Positions 24,291-38,500 of a DNA stretch of 64,000 nucleotides are shown one piece after another. The position numbers and the translations under genes are program-made. Each line of letters begins with the position of its first letter. Positions within the stretch are counted from its first letter, which is position 1. The notes under the pieces were generated by a model that saw nothing but the letters and a program-made list of their open reading frames with translations, made no database searches and had not been told where the DNA came from. This stretch comes from Neodiprion pinetum (lineage: Eukaryota > Arthropoda > Insecta > Hymenoptera > Diprionidae), in assembly GCF_021155775.2 (NCBI RefSeq), contig NC_060235.2:37178607-37242606 (forward strand), written 5' to 3'.

Positions 24291-27200
24291 GCGTTATAAT
24301 TATGCCGAATTTACTCGCGTGTGATATTTTGTATTATGTTATACATTTCCTCCCTTGCGTGTGAAATTTTATATTTATAGTTAATTCGTTTGATTTTTTT
24401 ATTCAGTTTTTGAATAAATAACATTGTTGAAAATGATTGTGAATTTAGTACACGTTTAGTGTACAAACTGTACTGTAATTTCAGTCAATTTATGAATCAG
24501 GTTGGAAATATCCAAATTCGGTGCAGCGATGTGAATTACTATGTATTTGTCTTAAATTTACAATGAAAATTTTTGATAATACTAAAATTTATAGGAAAAA
24601 TTCAAAAAAGTAATTTGAATTCAGTAGATTGTGTAGTAAATTTATTGTATTTGTAAATTGCGTAGACAGTAAATGTATAGTGAATTCATTATTCCGTATC
24701 CGAATAACACTTTCAATACAGTATAGGAAGTACCGTACACAAATTTTTATCAGTGCATTCGGAGAGTCGATTAATTTATTTTTTTTTTTTTGTTCTCATT
24801 TACTGACGTTTGAATAATTTCTTGTACAAGTCTTTGTCTCCAAACACGGAGCTGATGCAGGTATTATTATGCATAATTAGATGCAAGAGGCTTCGTTCCG
24901 AAAATCACGCCCATTTGAAAATTAACTATATCTACGTATGTGTAAAAATAAGAAACAGTAACATGAACAGTAACAGGACCCATGTATACACTGTTAGAAG
25001 TGTTTGTGATTTTACTACACTTTTGTTAAGCAAAATTAGAGCAAACGTAGAATTTCTGAGTAGCAAAGTGGAATCGCCATACGTTTAAAAAAAAATCTAA
25101 TAACAAAATCAGAAATTTTAAAATCCTTGTTGAAAAAGTACGCAGCTGCTTTTCAAATTTGCTAAACTTGTCGTATAAACACTATTTGTGTGTTAATTAC
25201 ACAAATATTGTTCGAAATTTCCTGTATATTTTTGTAAATGTACTAAATATGCGCATAACTTTACTCGGGGTTTCTACTGAATCATTACCATTTTGTTTAC
25301 AATTTTTCTGTCACAAATCACAGATCGGAACCGTTTTCGAGTTGTGAAACACATAGAAGAGGCGAGGAAAGAAAAATTCACATAATTGAAATTTAAATTC
25401 GTAACTTTGTTTTACAAATTGCCTTAATAATCATTTCTTCAATACTAGATGATACATAATTTTAAAAGTCAAGCGAACGAGAATTGTTCCTAAATCAACA
25501 TAAGTTATGAAAGATTGGTTCACTTTTCATGCGAGCGATTGGCGCAAGCGGCGTTTCTCGATTAAATTCAAGATACGTTTTAGTCATCAGGGAGTTGATT
25601 ATAATTAGGCTAAACAAAAAAGAAAGCGATGTGTATCTGTCCTGAATATAAAAAAATACTCTACACTTTAATGATCCTTAGTTTTTTGAAATTACTAAAT
25701 CTCTACGGAAAATTCAGTTTACCACGTTCTGTAGGAAAGACTTGTTCATTGGTTTATAGTTTGTAAATTAGTTCTAAGTTAATTTAGAGTTACTTGTAAG
25801 TGTTTCATTGATAGAAAATAAGTTCAAGATTGATAAACAACGCTCTTTTCACGGGATCGTTGTGAAAAGGGAGGAGAAGGCATTCGGTAAACCATGTTGT
25901 AAAAATTGAGACGTTTTGCGAATAATAAATAAAGTTATTCACGAATTTCGTATCGCTGGTATCATCAAGTGTACTGGAAAATTTTATTTCAATTCATTAT
26001 TCAATTTAAGCCGTTCCACCTCTGTTGTAAGAGTTTATCAGAGAGATTCTGGCAACTTTAGTTTATCTAAACGGAAAATTCTTCCAGAAAACGAAAGACC
26101 AGGATTTAACCAGCAAAATATTTAAAAAATTCACAAAACTTAAAAGGAAACATCTCAAAAAAAGAACCAATTTATCTTAAAAGAAATTGACGAGACTTCT
26201 CTTAACGAACCAAATAAATAAATAACCGTAATAAAATAAAGTGGAAGATAGAAATTCGAGAGACAACACATCGCAATGTTCACTAAAATGAATACGCAAA
26301 TGTACATTCATATCGCTTTTACAGGGTACATTGACGTTAAAAATTTCCTTTGTAATGTGACAAAACAAATGAATCGTTAATTAACCATACCGTATACGCA
26401 TAAGGCTCCCTACACGTGTTGAGTAAATTTTACAACAAACACGTTTAACAGCGTATCATAACTGATCGTGTACGTATACTCGAAGATTCTGTGTACGTAA
26501 GTGCAGAGCGTGATGGCATTTTGCCACGTTGTTCTATTACCGTCGAAACGAGATCGTTAAAGCGAAGCGAGGACAATTTTGTCGCCAAAAACCCTCGAGC
26601 TGCGTTATGCGGGGAATCTACAACATACCAATTCACATCGGTTTAATTTAACCTGAGAAGATCCCGGTGTTTGCCCGCAAGCATAACCTGCCAGCGATAT
26701 ATCCATGTCACATGTCATTACACACGTAACGTAACGTAACACATCCCCCCTCTCCTCACCTCCCCACCTCTCTTCTTACATATAACGTTTGCCGAAACTA
26801 TATACATAATTGTAAATTAGTTTGAATTAGCGGGTTTTACGCGCGCATAAATCGGGATTAGAGTTCGGGATTAGACTTCCTTAAGCATCGATTAGACGAC
26901 GAACGCAATAATCAGGACATTGCACAATTCATCCTCTTGACAATTGACGCATTTCCTTACACGTGTAGTCCGGATAAATTTCGATCAGAAGTATTGTACC
27001 GCAAAGTATATGCGTGAGATAAAAGATAGTTATTTTTTCGTTCAGCGGGAATCTTTATTATTTCTTCTTTTCTCTTGAGCAGTGTTAAGTCATTGTAAAA
27101 ACAAGTGAAAAATTCGAATACGTATTTTGTTTGGCGAATACGAGACTTTTCAAGCTTGGAAGCGAAAATAAAAAAAATACCGTCGACATTTCCACACATT

Positions 27201-30200
27201 TCGGTGAGTTACGAATTTTTACAATTTCCATCCATTAGCAATGAGCGGCGATACCGCAAAAAGTGACTAGCGTCATTGCTCATTCCGTATAAGATAAGAA
27301 CCGACCAATAGCTTACCGAGACGACGAAGAGAATGATACTCGCGCCGAAATCTTCCGGAGGATAGGTACCTACTTATCGCGGCTGCGGTCAGCTTATAGC
27401 CAATGGCCAGCGCCGAGGAGGCTAATTGTGAAAGCCACGCCTCAATCGAGTCGCGATGAGTGCACCATAAGAGTACTGGCTGTACGAGATCACGAGGTTT
27501 TTACCGTGTAACTTGGGAAATTTGGGCGAAATTTTTTAATGATCGATTAATTTACGTCTTTCATTAAAATCTGTTACAGAAATTATGGCGAAATATCGGA
27601 AACATCGAGGCGAAAAAGCTGTTCGATTTGACGTGGAATCACTCATATGTACACGAATCACATGCAACTTGTGTGGCGAATGGTCTGTCGGTTGCTCAGT
27701 CAGGAGGCACTAATGAATCTAGCCGATTAATATTCATGAATCTTCTTCAAAGTATTACAGCTTATACAATATTTGTGAACTGCATACCGGGCCGGATGTG
27801 AGATGAAAATTTTCACGACTCACGATTCATGTAGATCAAGTTACCGATTTGTACCTACTCCCAGCGGGAGCATAAAAACTCCAGAGATGAAAATGTTCGA
27901 CAAGTTGTTCAAAAATCTTATCTTCAAACGCTTTATAGAAATTAATTTACCGAAGAATTTCAATGCCTGAGATATCTGCAAAAGACAGTCATAGTATAAT
28001 AATTGGCACGATCGTTATTCGTTCGTGTTATTGATTTTTTGTTGTTCGAAAATGTTTGCTGCAACATTTCTAATTTTTTTATAGTTACATATTATATTTA
28101 CGAACTTTGACGACCTGCGGAAAACGGTTTACCATGGTCATAAATATACTCTGGTTGGAACGGGATCCGTTGGCATAATATCGAAAAGCAGTGAGCTATC
28201 GTTACGTACTACGTTACGATCAGCAAATAGGTTGAGTCAGGTTTACATAATCGCCAAATTTGAAACGCCCGCCGAGCGGATTTAGTTTTTTTTTAATTTA
28301 TGTACACTGGCGTACATCTGCGGCCATTCCGCACGTGGCATTGTGTCTATAGATTTTGCGGACGCTCATACTCATACGACGTAGATTAGTCCTACAGATG
28401 GGAGAAGCTGGTGCTGGCATGCCAGTGTTATTGCTCGTTGAGTTTACGACGAGCGACGAGCCGATGGGGAATATTCGCCGTACGGTATAATTTTGTATGC
28501 CGTGAATGCAGAGCCTCGACGCAATGATCTGTTCGTTAAAATTATAAATACTGTCGTCGGTGTAATATCCGAAAATATAGAAATCCGATCTGACTCAAGA
28601 TCTCGGGATTTTCTTTTCCCCTGCGCGATTTTAATACCATGCATGATTTATGCATGCGCTATTTCGAGACGCAAATATCATCAATTTTATCGGCTTTCAA
28701 GAGAACTGCACACGTGCAGCGTAATTTTTATGTAGAACAAGGACAAGTTTGTAGACCAAATCTACTCCGGTTATACAGGTACAGGCTAAATCGCCCGGCA
28801 AGGCAAATTTGTCTAGCTAATCGTTGCGCGCCTCTTTGCATTATAATAATAACCGACGATCGGTAAATATTAACAACAACCATATTGACGAAATCGCGGG
28901 CTGTGTGGTTCTTGACTGGTTGAACGACTCGATCGTTTTATTCGATTTCCTACGAGTATTCGGTTGTTATATTGCTGCCGGCGAGGATGCGTGTAATATA
29001 AACTGAACTGAACGATAGTTGGGCTAATAATACAACTCTGCGACTCTACCATAAATTATGTAGTAATAGTATGTGCCGATGTGAGTATATACGTATCTGC
29101 TACCCGGTTTCGATCGATACCATTCCCATTGCTATGGAATTGTCACGTGACTATCGACGACACGCGCCATGCTTTCAAAGTACGATGAACAAAAATGAGA
29201 GGACGACGAACCTCACTTGTGTTTGATCTTAATGTTGATACGAGTATTTATTCGTTTAGTCGCTTGTGATTGAAGCTAATAATCAATTTTCCCCTCATTC
29301 ATATCGGCACACTTCAAGTATATTTTTCGCCCCCTTCAAAACCCGTTTCATATAATATCGATCCAATAATTTGCATGCGTACGAGATGCTCTTTGACCGT
29401 CGGTTTAAAAAAAATCGAGCTACGCCATTTTTGCAACTCCATAATCATTAACACGCAATCTACGCTAATTAATCCAATTGTGAAAATCATTCGGTTGAAT
29501 ACCTACGATATATAGTCTGTAATTCGAGGGCGTTCATGTTTCACTTCTGAAACGTATTTATTTATGTCATTTTGTTGTTTTTTTTTCTGTATCGCATAAT
29601 TACAAACTGTTATATAATAACAATAAATAATCTTGTTGGGTGGTTGACATAAAAAAGTTCAGAGCGCGCATCCATTATTGCTTTATCCTTTTATTTTCGT
29701 TATTGTTTCATTGTTTGATTTTATTTACTGAAATCGCTCGCATAGATCGACAGGCTTGAATTTCTTCAATTTTCTACCTACTGGGTAGGTAGATTTTTTG
29801 CCAGTTCATTGGGATAAATTTCAAATTTTCCCTCGTACTTTTCAAAAGTATAAATAAGGTATGAATCTTAAGATCATTATCAATCCACGTAGACATAACT
29901 TTCTAAAAAAAACGTTCAACGGTCAATACGTTAGATTTTCCGGCAGTGCAAATTTTTAAGACAAAATGAAAATCGGCAGGTTATTCGTTCGAAAATCAGA
30001 GCTTGCCGACTAAAATTTGATGAAAAAACGGCAACAACGACTCGATGCACAATAACATTTGATCGGTACTACAAAACGATTGCAAATGTATTTCCAACCA
30101 GCAGTTGTTGAATATCACGTAAATATTATTCCCAGTACAAAGGGGAACCGGTTCATGGTATAGAATCGATTACGCACTAGATCGTAAAGCGCTTAACGAC

Positions 30201-31508
30201 CAACTTATTCGACAAAAGTAAAAGCAGGGACTTTTTTCACGTAAAAAGTGAAATTGTGCGGTCAACAATTTTCGATTGCTATTCGTCTACCCAATTATTC
30301 GTTTCTCGTTTCGAGAGCCGAGTTTGCCAAAGGATTTCACGAACGCACAATACATCGAAAATATTACCATACAACAAATTACCACATTAATATTGAACAT
30401 TGGGACGTTTTCCAATCAGTAATCATTCTCAAAGTCTTTTGAGTTCGGATTGCTATAAACATATGCTTAGATAAAAATTGACGCTAATCCTCCTTTGCTA
30501 AGGTTATTTGTAAATGTATGTACATGTATGCATATAACGTTTACAAAACAACTTGCGAATAAACGATATTAAATATTCAGCACGGTATATACAGCATATC
30601 TCTGCCCTTTTTGTAAATTTCAAACATAGGTGTCTGGTCGTAAATAATTGTATTTTTTATTCCTTGGTAGGTAAGAAGGGTAAATCTCCCCCTCCCTTTC
30701 TCAAAGTCTTGTACTCTTGGAGCAGACTGTAAGTATTGAACCCCTTCAACGTTCAGTTTTATTTGTCTAATTCAACCTGATTACTTTCATAATACAACCT
30801 TATTATGCAGAATTGTTTGATCTTTAAATTTAGAAAAAAAATCTCGCCAGCTCTATTGGAAGCTGAGATATTCGAAATTAATTTTCACTGGGTATTTGTT
30901 ACACTCATTGCGACGAGATGTATACGGTTTGAATGTTTGCCTGTCACGGGTTGTCGTAATAACATCGTGTGAACATTTTCCGATGCTCTCTTTCAAACGT
31001 CCAGATTATACTACATGAAACCGTTTGGTATAGGTGGTGTATGTTCATTGGATTAAAATGAGCCGGTATAAATCATCAGTAATTGTGAATAGTAAAAAGA
31101 CCGGCTTTGAGCAAACAAAACCTAAATAAACTCGGAGGTAATTCAAACACCCTATAGACACTCTCATAGATGGAGCAGGTATCGTTATACAGACATTCGA
31201 GAGGCACGTGTTCCTGGCCGAATCATTTGAATCAAAAGTTGGGAGGAGAGGAAAAACCGTTTGAAAAATCTCCGGCGATATTATTTGCGCCAATGATGAT
31301 GATCTCGAATGAAACAATATGATCCGTATCGTGTAAGCGAAATGATTCCGAGGAAATTCGAATCAAACAAACTACGCATCAACAATTTGAGAAAAGATTT
31401 TGTAATTAGAACGTTGGAAGTGACTAATTGTAAACTTCGGAATTTTTTTCTTCCATTCTAACGCTCTGGGGCTTATTCTGTTAACATCGCAGATATCGCT
31501 TATTCTTG
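24291..31508. other. Long gene-free AT-rich stretch
   Basis: Seven kilobases without a supported exon. The part from 27,230 to 27,480 is more GC/CpG-rich and has two CCAAT boxes (27305-27309 and 27400-27404), so it could be a promoter, but no gene start is recognisable next to it. Elsewhere the sequence is AT-rich with scattered homopolymers. No tRNA-like gene or clear inverted element was found. Confidence 0.4.
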
Positions 31509-31512
31509 TTAA

Positions 31513-31880
31513 GGAGGTGGTCTAGTTGATTTCAACGTTGACGTATATATCTCCAAATATCGAAGCCCACGTATCTCAAACGCGTAAAAGGGCTCAACAG
31601 TCTAAATCTATACACAATTCTGAATAAAAACAATAAAATAGATTTTCATTTGACGTAGAAATAAAGAAACGGTACGGATTCTACGAAATCGCAATAGTAA
31701 ATTCGTATAATTCATGCCATTTCTATATTTCTGCGTCAAGTGAAAATCTATTGGAATGTTTCTTAATTCAGAACTGTGTATAGAATGGGTCGGTTAAGCC
31801 CATTTTTGCATTTCAGACACGTGGGCTCCGATATTTGGAGGTATACATACGTCAACGATGAAATCGACCAGAACATGCCC
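31513..31880. mobile_element. TTAA-flanked palindromic element
   Basis: An almost continuous palindrome: about 180-bp arms with nearly no loop (centre near 31,695). TTAA lies directly outside both ends (31509-31512 and 31881-31884). Shared inverted blocks include CGTTGACGTAT, CTCCAAATATCG, AGCCCACGT and TAGATTTTCA. The end read from the right (GGGCATGTTCTGG) is reminiscent of the 13403-13839 element (GGTCATGTAGCAG), which suggests related families. There is no coding content. Confidence 0.85.
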
Positions 31881-31884
31881 TTAA

Positions 31885-33014
31885 CGATCATTGGGCGCAA
31901 ATAACACTGCTGGGTATTGATGAAACGGTTTATCTCCGTTTTGCAACTCTTGAATCGCGCCGCCGTTCGATTAATCCTCAATACAAATATCCGTAAATGC
32001 CAAGAGAAGAGCGAGAGAGTCTTTGGCTCTCTTAGCGGTCCACTTCGACGCGCGCTGCGTCAACTGATTCAATTCGGCGACGCTGCAAAGGAGGAGGGAG
32101 AGTGGATGAAAGGAGAAGAGGGGGGGGGGGGGGGGAGGAGACGGGAGGGGAGGGATAAGGGAAGGGCTTTCAATAACGGGCGAGACGGCGGGGTCAAGTA
32201 TTCCGGCGATTCGCATGGGGCGACAGCGACACTCGACGCGAGACGAAGTCCGTGTCGCGCCGAATACGCAGGAGCGGCGAGAGGATTAGCCACACGTGGA
32301 GAAGCGATAGGGAACCGTAGCGTAGATTGGCGAGGTTATGTTGGGTCGGTATCGCAGCGGGCGGAACGAATATCCCGCCTGTTCTCTCATCTACTTACCC
32401 GTTCATCCTGGGGACGCGAGTGGGAATCCAGGCTCTCCTCGATACCTCGGTGTCGAGTGGCGATAATGAACGACGATCAGTCACTGCAGGCGCACTCACT
32501 CCGCCACGCTTTCAAAACAACAGGTTGCATGTGACGAAAATATGGCTGCCACGCGAAAATCCCTTTCCGAGCCGTCAAACCGAGACAACCGATCCGGCAA
32601 CGATACCGCGGCCTGTTTATGCCCCGAAATATCCGCCCGACACCCGCCGCTCTGTCACTCTACAACTAGGGCACTTACCCGGCTTTAAATCGGCACCAAA
32701 TCACCGGCTATCTTTACTTTTATTCGACAATAGTCCCAACGACCGACACACGACTACCCAGCCGTACACGAGATTGTCAGTGGCCCCACGTTATCCGACC
32801 GTTTTCGCTTCTCCGTCATCGTGGCGACACCTGTTCGCCTCGCTCCCAATCACTCGCCCACTCGAACACCGCTGTAGTTCCCGAAAAAACAAACGACGCT
32901 CACCTGAATCAGTCGCACCGACACCTGGCAAGATTTCTACCGATGCCGACTGCTCTGATGGTACTGTATCGACAAGCGATAGACAACACCGACCGACGAT
33001 CAGCCTGCACTGAA
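31885..33014. promoter_or_regulatory. CpG-rich block, candidate promoter or non-coding exon
   Basis: About 1.1 kb with markedly higher C+G and abundant CpG compared with both flanks. It contains a 16-base G run (32120-32135). Long frames exist on the plus strand (31917-32534 and 32327-33013) and shorter ones on the minus strand, overlapping each other. Their proteins are Arg/Ser/Pro-rich without any domain, so low stop-codon density is the likely cause. A CpG-rich promoter or untranslated exon is the simplest reading. A rapidly evolving coding exon cannot be excluded, and direction is unknown. Confidence 0.3.
32120..32135. repeat. Poly-G tract
   Basis: Sixteen consecutive G bases within a GGGAGG-rich purine stretch; a likely site of length polymorphism or G-quadruplex formation. 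Confidence 0.9.
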
Positions 33015-35506
33015 TTCCGTGCTCGACTTCCTTTTATCAATTGTACAAATCGTTGGATTAAAAATGTAAAGACAATCCACCCTTACTGACGCGTATTGAC
33101 GCGGCAGCGCACGCAGTCGGCGGTAAAAAGAAGCTCGTGAAAATGGGTACCGACGTAACGGCAAAATTCCGCGAGTCAAAAATACGTAGAGGAAATAAAG
33201 AAGCGAGAAGGAAATAGAATGGAACGGTACCGGTTTTTCGAGGTGAGAAAATAATCTAATGCATTCTCATTATTCCAGAATCTTGCACCCATTGCTGCAT
33301 GCGCAAGATGTCTGTTGATACTTTTATTACCGCATTAGTCCACAGTGAAAATATTGCGGTGTGTCCAGGGCCCTTCTTCTCAACAAAAACCATAATAATA
33401 AAATATCAGTAGTTGATTCGTTTCAATGCATTATTACACGTATTACAATTCTAGAATAAGAAGAAGAATTAGATTATCTCCTTATAGCTCGAGCAGCTAC
33501 CGGTTCATTCGATTTCTTTATTTGTTTACACTTTCAATTAACAATCCTTGATTTTTAAATTCCTGAGCCTACTTACCCGTCGAAAATTGGTCCTTTTTCG
33601 AAACTCTTCGTTCCAGATGTACTTGATTGTGAGTCTTTTACTACGCCGTATGAGTAGCGGCCTCTACGCAAATATCAGTCGATCTTCTGAAAATAGTCTT
33701 ATCTCGGTCCCTGGTCGACTCAAAGCGTTTCTGATGGTGAGGTTATTCTAAGTTGGGAAGAACATACGATGTATTACACGATCAATCGCAGCGTTCTTGA
33801 GAATTCGGGAAGACAAAGCGATCCCAAAATTATAACTTGATAGGTTTAGTCAAGGACAAGGGAATGCACAGGAAGTATAGGAAGGGGGACCGTATGGAAG
33901 AAGTAATTGAATTATGAGGGCAACGTTTTGTTGCTATTAACGTGATATAATTCCTTAAAAAATACAGAGGGTCTCCTCGTCGTATAATCTCTTGTACCTA
34001 CATCTGGTTACACATGGCGTCTCGTAGTTTGAAATAATCTTTAACTGCGATCAGATCAACACGCTTCAAAGTTTATTGTATATAATAAACCAAACTTGCT
34101 AATCTTGTCGCAACGTGGTTTGAAACAGATTCGGGTTGGCCGACGGGGTGAAGTCGCATCCAACTTATAATTAATACAAATTTCAATCAAACTTAGAAGA
34201 AATATCGTACACTATATTATGTAATTGAATATTTATATCTATTCGCCAGCGTAAAAGTAATTTATATCTATTTACCGCCAAAATACAAAGTAACCATAGA
34301 AAGATATGCGGACGACGCGAGGCACGTATTATATAACTTAAAATCTATTTACAGGAATACGAGTATTTTTCTCATGTGCATAACGTGGCTTATTCGTGTA
34401 TGCTGGACTGCGGGACGCGGTGACCGCAGTGTTTCACTAAATACGAGGGAAACCTTAGATTAACCCAATTCATTTAGGCATTAAAATATCATAATCATAC
34501 ATGCTTGTTAGTGAATAGAAAATCTCTGTACAACTTGCCTAAGTGCGTTTTAGTTGACCGTAAGTTTGAGCAATACATATATAGGAGCGACTTTTCAACG
34601 ATATTCAATTATCTACTTTTGCCTAATTATCCTACGTTCCAATACAGTTACGTCGTAGGTTATTGTATTTTGTTTAATCGTATACATACATTGTACAACT
34701 CTTATATCGTTATTCGTACACCGATCATTTACATACATAGACACTTTTATACATACCTCGATGAAATGATCACGGGAAATTATAATTTCGTATTACAAAT
34801 CTACCTACTAGTATTCGATATTTGTTACCGAACATTCCTTATAATTATAGTGTATAACCATTGGAATGATGAAACCATGCTAGGGAGAATCTGTTGGAAA
34901 CCTTTGCGTTGCGACGAAACCGAGCTTATTATAATTATTATATAGTCTATAAATCTGTCATAGTATATACGAGAGAGCTTCCTTGCAAATAAAACACTTC
35001 ATTCCGAATTTCGATTCCGAAAAAAAATATTAAAAGTCGAAGGAACGCAAATGAATGTTGTTCTCCTCAAACATTTCTGGGAATCGAAACGATGCATTAA
35101 TTTTAATAAGTGTGAATCCAGACGTTGAGATTTAGAGAAAAAAAAACAACAAAAACTGTTATGGCAATTACTTAAGAATAGTTTTCTAAATCTTATATAA
35201 ATATGCTAATAATCTGGAGGATTCACGAATCACCAAAATCAATCTCGGACGGTAAAGTCGAATTGCAATGTTAAATACTAAAATAGTAGGTCCTTCCGTT
35301 GAACGCTTGGAAGTTTTCGTTTCATTACATTTGGTCAAACTCAGGCCATGCGAAAGCGCTACCGTAACAATTGAAAACAATAATCTGTGGAACGATTTTA
35401 TCTTGAGGATTTTTTTATAACATCAACGATGTTATCCAACTACCGGAAGTTCAGTTTCATAGCAATAAATCACTTTGAAGAAAATTAATTCTTTTATCTA
35501 TCAACG
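33015..35506. other. Spacer downstream of the chitin-binding gene
   Basis: AT-rich sequence between the CpG-rich block and the 3' end of the minus-strand chitin-binding gene. A 146-codon plus-strand frame at 34505-34945 is Ile/Tyr-rich by composition and has no recognisable domain. Part of this interval may be transcribed as 3' untranslated sequence if a later polyadenylation signal is used. Confidence 0.4.
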
Positions 35507-35512
35507 TTTATT
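35507..35512 (-). terminator. Candidate polyadenylation signal of the chitin-binding gene
   Basis: AATAAA on the minus strand, about 85 bases after the TGA stop at 35599-35597. It is the first canonical signal noticed downstream of the stop. Whether it is used is unknown. Confidence 0.4.
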
Positions 35513-35596
35513 GTTCTGAAGAAAAAAATCGTTCTACGTGTGTGTCTTCCAAGAATCCCGTATAACGCGTCGAGTGACGGAAAATCTCAGCCTTGT

Positions 35597-38500
35597 TCAC
35601 CATTTTCTATTGGCACATTTTGGGTTGACAACGTCCTCTCGACAGCTCTGAGTCTCCTCGTCGAACATGGTCGTATTCTCGCAGACAAACCGGAAGTCTA
35701 GCATTTGCCTGGAAGTGAATCCTGGGGAGCAGTAATGAAACAGTCGGCAGTCTCTCGGATCTCCGTAAAAGCGATACGGTTCTCGATCGATGCAGCTAAA
35801 GGCAACTTGAGTAACTTTCGATCCTTCATCCCGATGGTTCGTATGAATTTTCGACCCCTTCTCTTCCGTCGTTGTTTCGGTCTTCACATTCGAACTCGTC
35901 GATGATTCGTCGTCAATAACTTTCACCGTCTCCGTTCTTGGCTCGTCTATTTGCACCAACTTAGCGCCGTCAGTTTCGCTATCCTCGCTCTCTTGCACCG
36001 CTGAATTTGGGCTCTCCGTTGCTTTCAGCAACGGATAAGGAGTCGAGAAGATCGCCGCGTTGATACCAAGGGTCGTCTCAATGCCAACGGATGGATTCGT
36101 ACTTGCCTCGTTATTGCTTCGGGTGACAGATTCTGCGACAGGGGCTTTCTGGCCAACAGTTGTTCCCTCTTGCCCTTTGTCGTTAGATGAAGCTTCGATT
36201 GTATCGTTGAAAGAGACGTCGTTTGCTGATCGAGTTAGTTTGTTCTCTCGAGGTCTTTCATCCTCGTCAATGTACTCAGTCGACGTCCAGATAATCTCAG
36301 ACGAGTCTTCAAAGTCGTCGATTCGCCGCACCAAGCTGGTTGACTTTCGTGTCGTGCTTTCAGTACCGAATGTTCTTCTCGAGAGCAGTGGGTTCTTCCT
36401 GATCACAGGCCTTGGAGCAAGTTCATTGTAGCTCTTGATGGGTTTCGCAGGTCGCGGATTCACAAGCCCAAATCTGTGCTTGATTACCACCGGGTTAGGA
36501 GTAGTCGTTGGAGGAATGTACTTATAATTTTTCCTCGCAGTAAGCGGCCTGAAGAGACTTGGAGGAACGGGTCTAGTCGTGGTGGTCGTCGTGGTCGTAG
36601 TAGTAGTGGTAGTCGAGGTAGTTGGGAGACGACTATCCGAAGCCTCGTCGTTTAGTCCGTGTTCGCTGGAGGACTCGGATACGGCTTTGGGTTCCTTTTC
36701 CTCGGTAGTGTCGAAAGAGGACTCATTGTTTTCTGCCGAATTTTCGATGTAGTGTTCAGGCTCGTAATTGTCGTCAACGTAATCCTCGGAGCCGACCGCG
36801 GTGCTCGACGCTTCCTCGATCTTCTGCTTCAAGTGTTTTTTCTTGAGATGGGGTATCTCGTCAGTGAACTTCAAGACCCCCTCCGTGCTGTAATCTTCAC
36901 TCGATAACGTCGGCTTGGAATCTTCGATCGAGTACGCTTCGCCACTGACTGGCCCATCATCCTCATTCGAAGTGGAATATTCCTCAGAGTTATAGTCCGA
37001 GTAGCTGTCCCTGGACGTCGGCTCTTGGGATCCAATGTATTCGCTACTCATTTTATAAGGTTCCGAATCTCTAGACCTAGAGTTGTACTCGTCAGAGGTA
37101 TAGTCGTCGTACTCCCCCGTCTCGCCTCTTGAGTCCTCGTAGCTTGCCTTCTGAGATGACGTAGCCTTTTCGCAGTCCGACTCGTCACATGGTATCTGGT
37201 TCGGTGACTCCGATGACTTTTCCGCAGAACGATGAACCCCGCGCGTATCTGATGATGGGTAATCATCAGTGTCCCTGCTAGCAATCCATTCATCTTCTGT
37301 TTTTTCCCTAGAGTCCGATGACTGGGTCGTTTCCGATTCCTTTATTTCAGTGGTACTTTCTTTTGAGGTTTTTTCATGCATTTCTTCATTCTGGGCATCG
37401 AGTTTTTCTTCATTTTTACTTTCATTGATGATTTTTTTGGAGTAGTTGTTATCCGGTTCTTCTTCAGAGTCGACTTCTTTCGATGACCGTGATGCTGGTT
37501 CATCTCGCATGTCATCGATGGTCGACGTCTCGTTCTCCGATTTCGGAGAATTTGAGGTGGAAGTCTTTGGCTTCTCTGATTTGAAGTCTGAGAAGCCATC
37601 TTTAATTGCTTTTGAGTCTTGCGGATTCAACTTTGATAAGTTTGATGCCTTTACTTCCTCGGAGTTTGATGCTTTCACGGACTCTTCGTCGGTTGGGGAA
37701 TCTCTCATTTCTGCTGCAGATTCAACTTTTACAACTGAAGAATTAAGCTCTTTATCGATCACGTCATCATTTAATTGACCCTCGACTTCGTACTCCTTGC
37801 TATGGGGAATACTTTGTTCTACAGCTGAGTCTTGCGGTTTCACATTCTCAGCCACCACTGACTTGCTATTTTCAGTCTCTTGATTCTCGTTGGGGGTTGC
37901 TTCGGATTGTTCGAATTGAGTTGTGTGGTTTTTACTGAGATGAGATTCCTTTGCGGTGAAATCGTCATCAGATTTAAGATCTTCTTTGCCTTTGGAGTCA
38001 ACAGATTCACCCTCACGATCTTTCTCGACCTTTGATACTTCAGCTTCTGGTACCCTAACATCGGATGGTACTTGCGACGTCTTACTGTAATTTTTAGGGT
38101 ATTCTTGTTCATTGTTGGACATATCCATTAATTTTTGTGGTACTGCCTCAATGTGCGATTGATCAGTCTTGAGCTCAGGCTTGGGTTCAGATTTCTCAAA
38201 ACTCGTTATTTTCTTCCCCTCAATTCTTGTCTCGTTAGAGTAAGGTACGGACTTTGTTTCCGGAGCAACGTGTGAGACCGCATCACTATTGATGATTGCC
38301 GCATCCGAATTTCGCAAATCTCCGTCGCGAAGCATTGCATCCGGCACAATTCCTTCATGGTGAGAGGAAGATAACTTTTCGGTATCTTCAACAAGTTTCT
38401 GCACATTCAGCTCTTCCGTGTTCACTTCAGATTTTAGGGTCTCATATTCTGTGGAGTCCATGTCTTTGACGTTAGATTCCGTAGGTGTTGGAACAGATTC

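Noticed and set aside
29774..29792. CTACCTA...TAGGTAG hairpin
   Set aside because: A 7-bp stem is within chance expectation for a window of this size.
34505..34945. 146-codon plus-strand frame
   Set aside because: Ile/Tyr/Asn-rich composition expected of AT-rich DNA; no domain, and it lies in the 3' flank of the opposite-strand gene.
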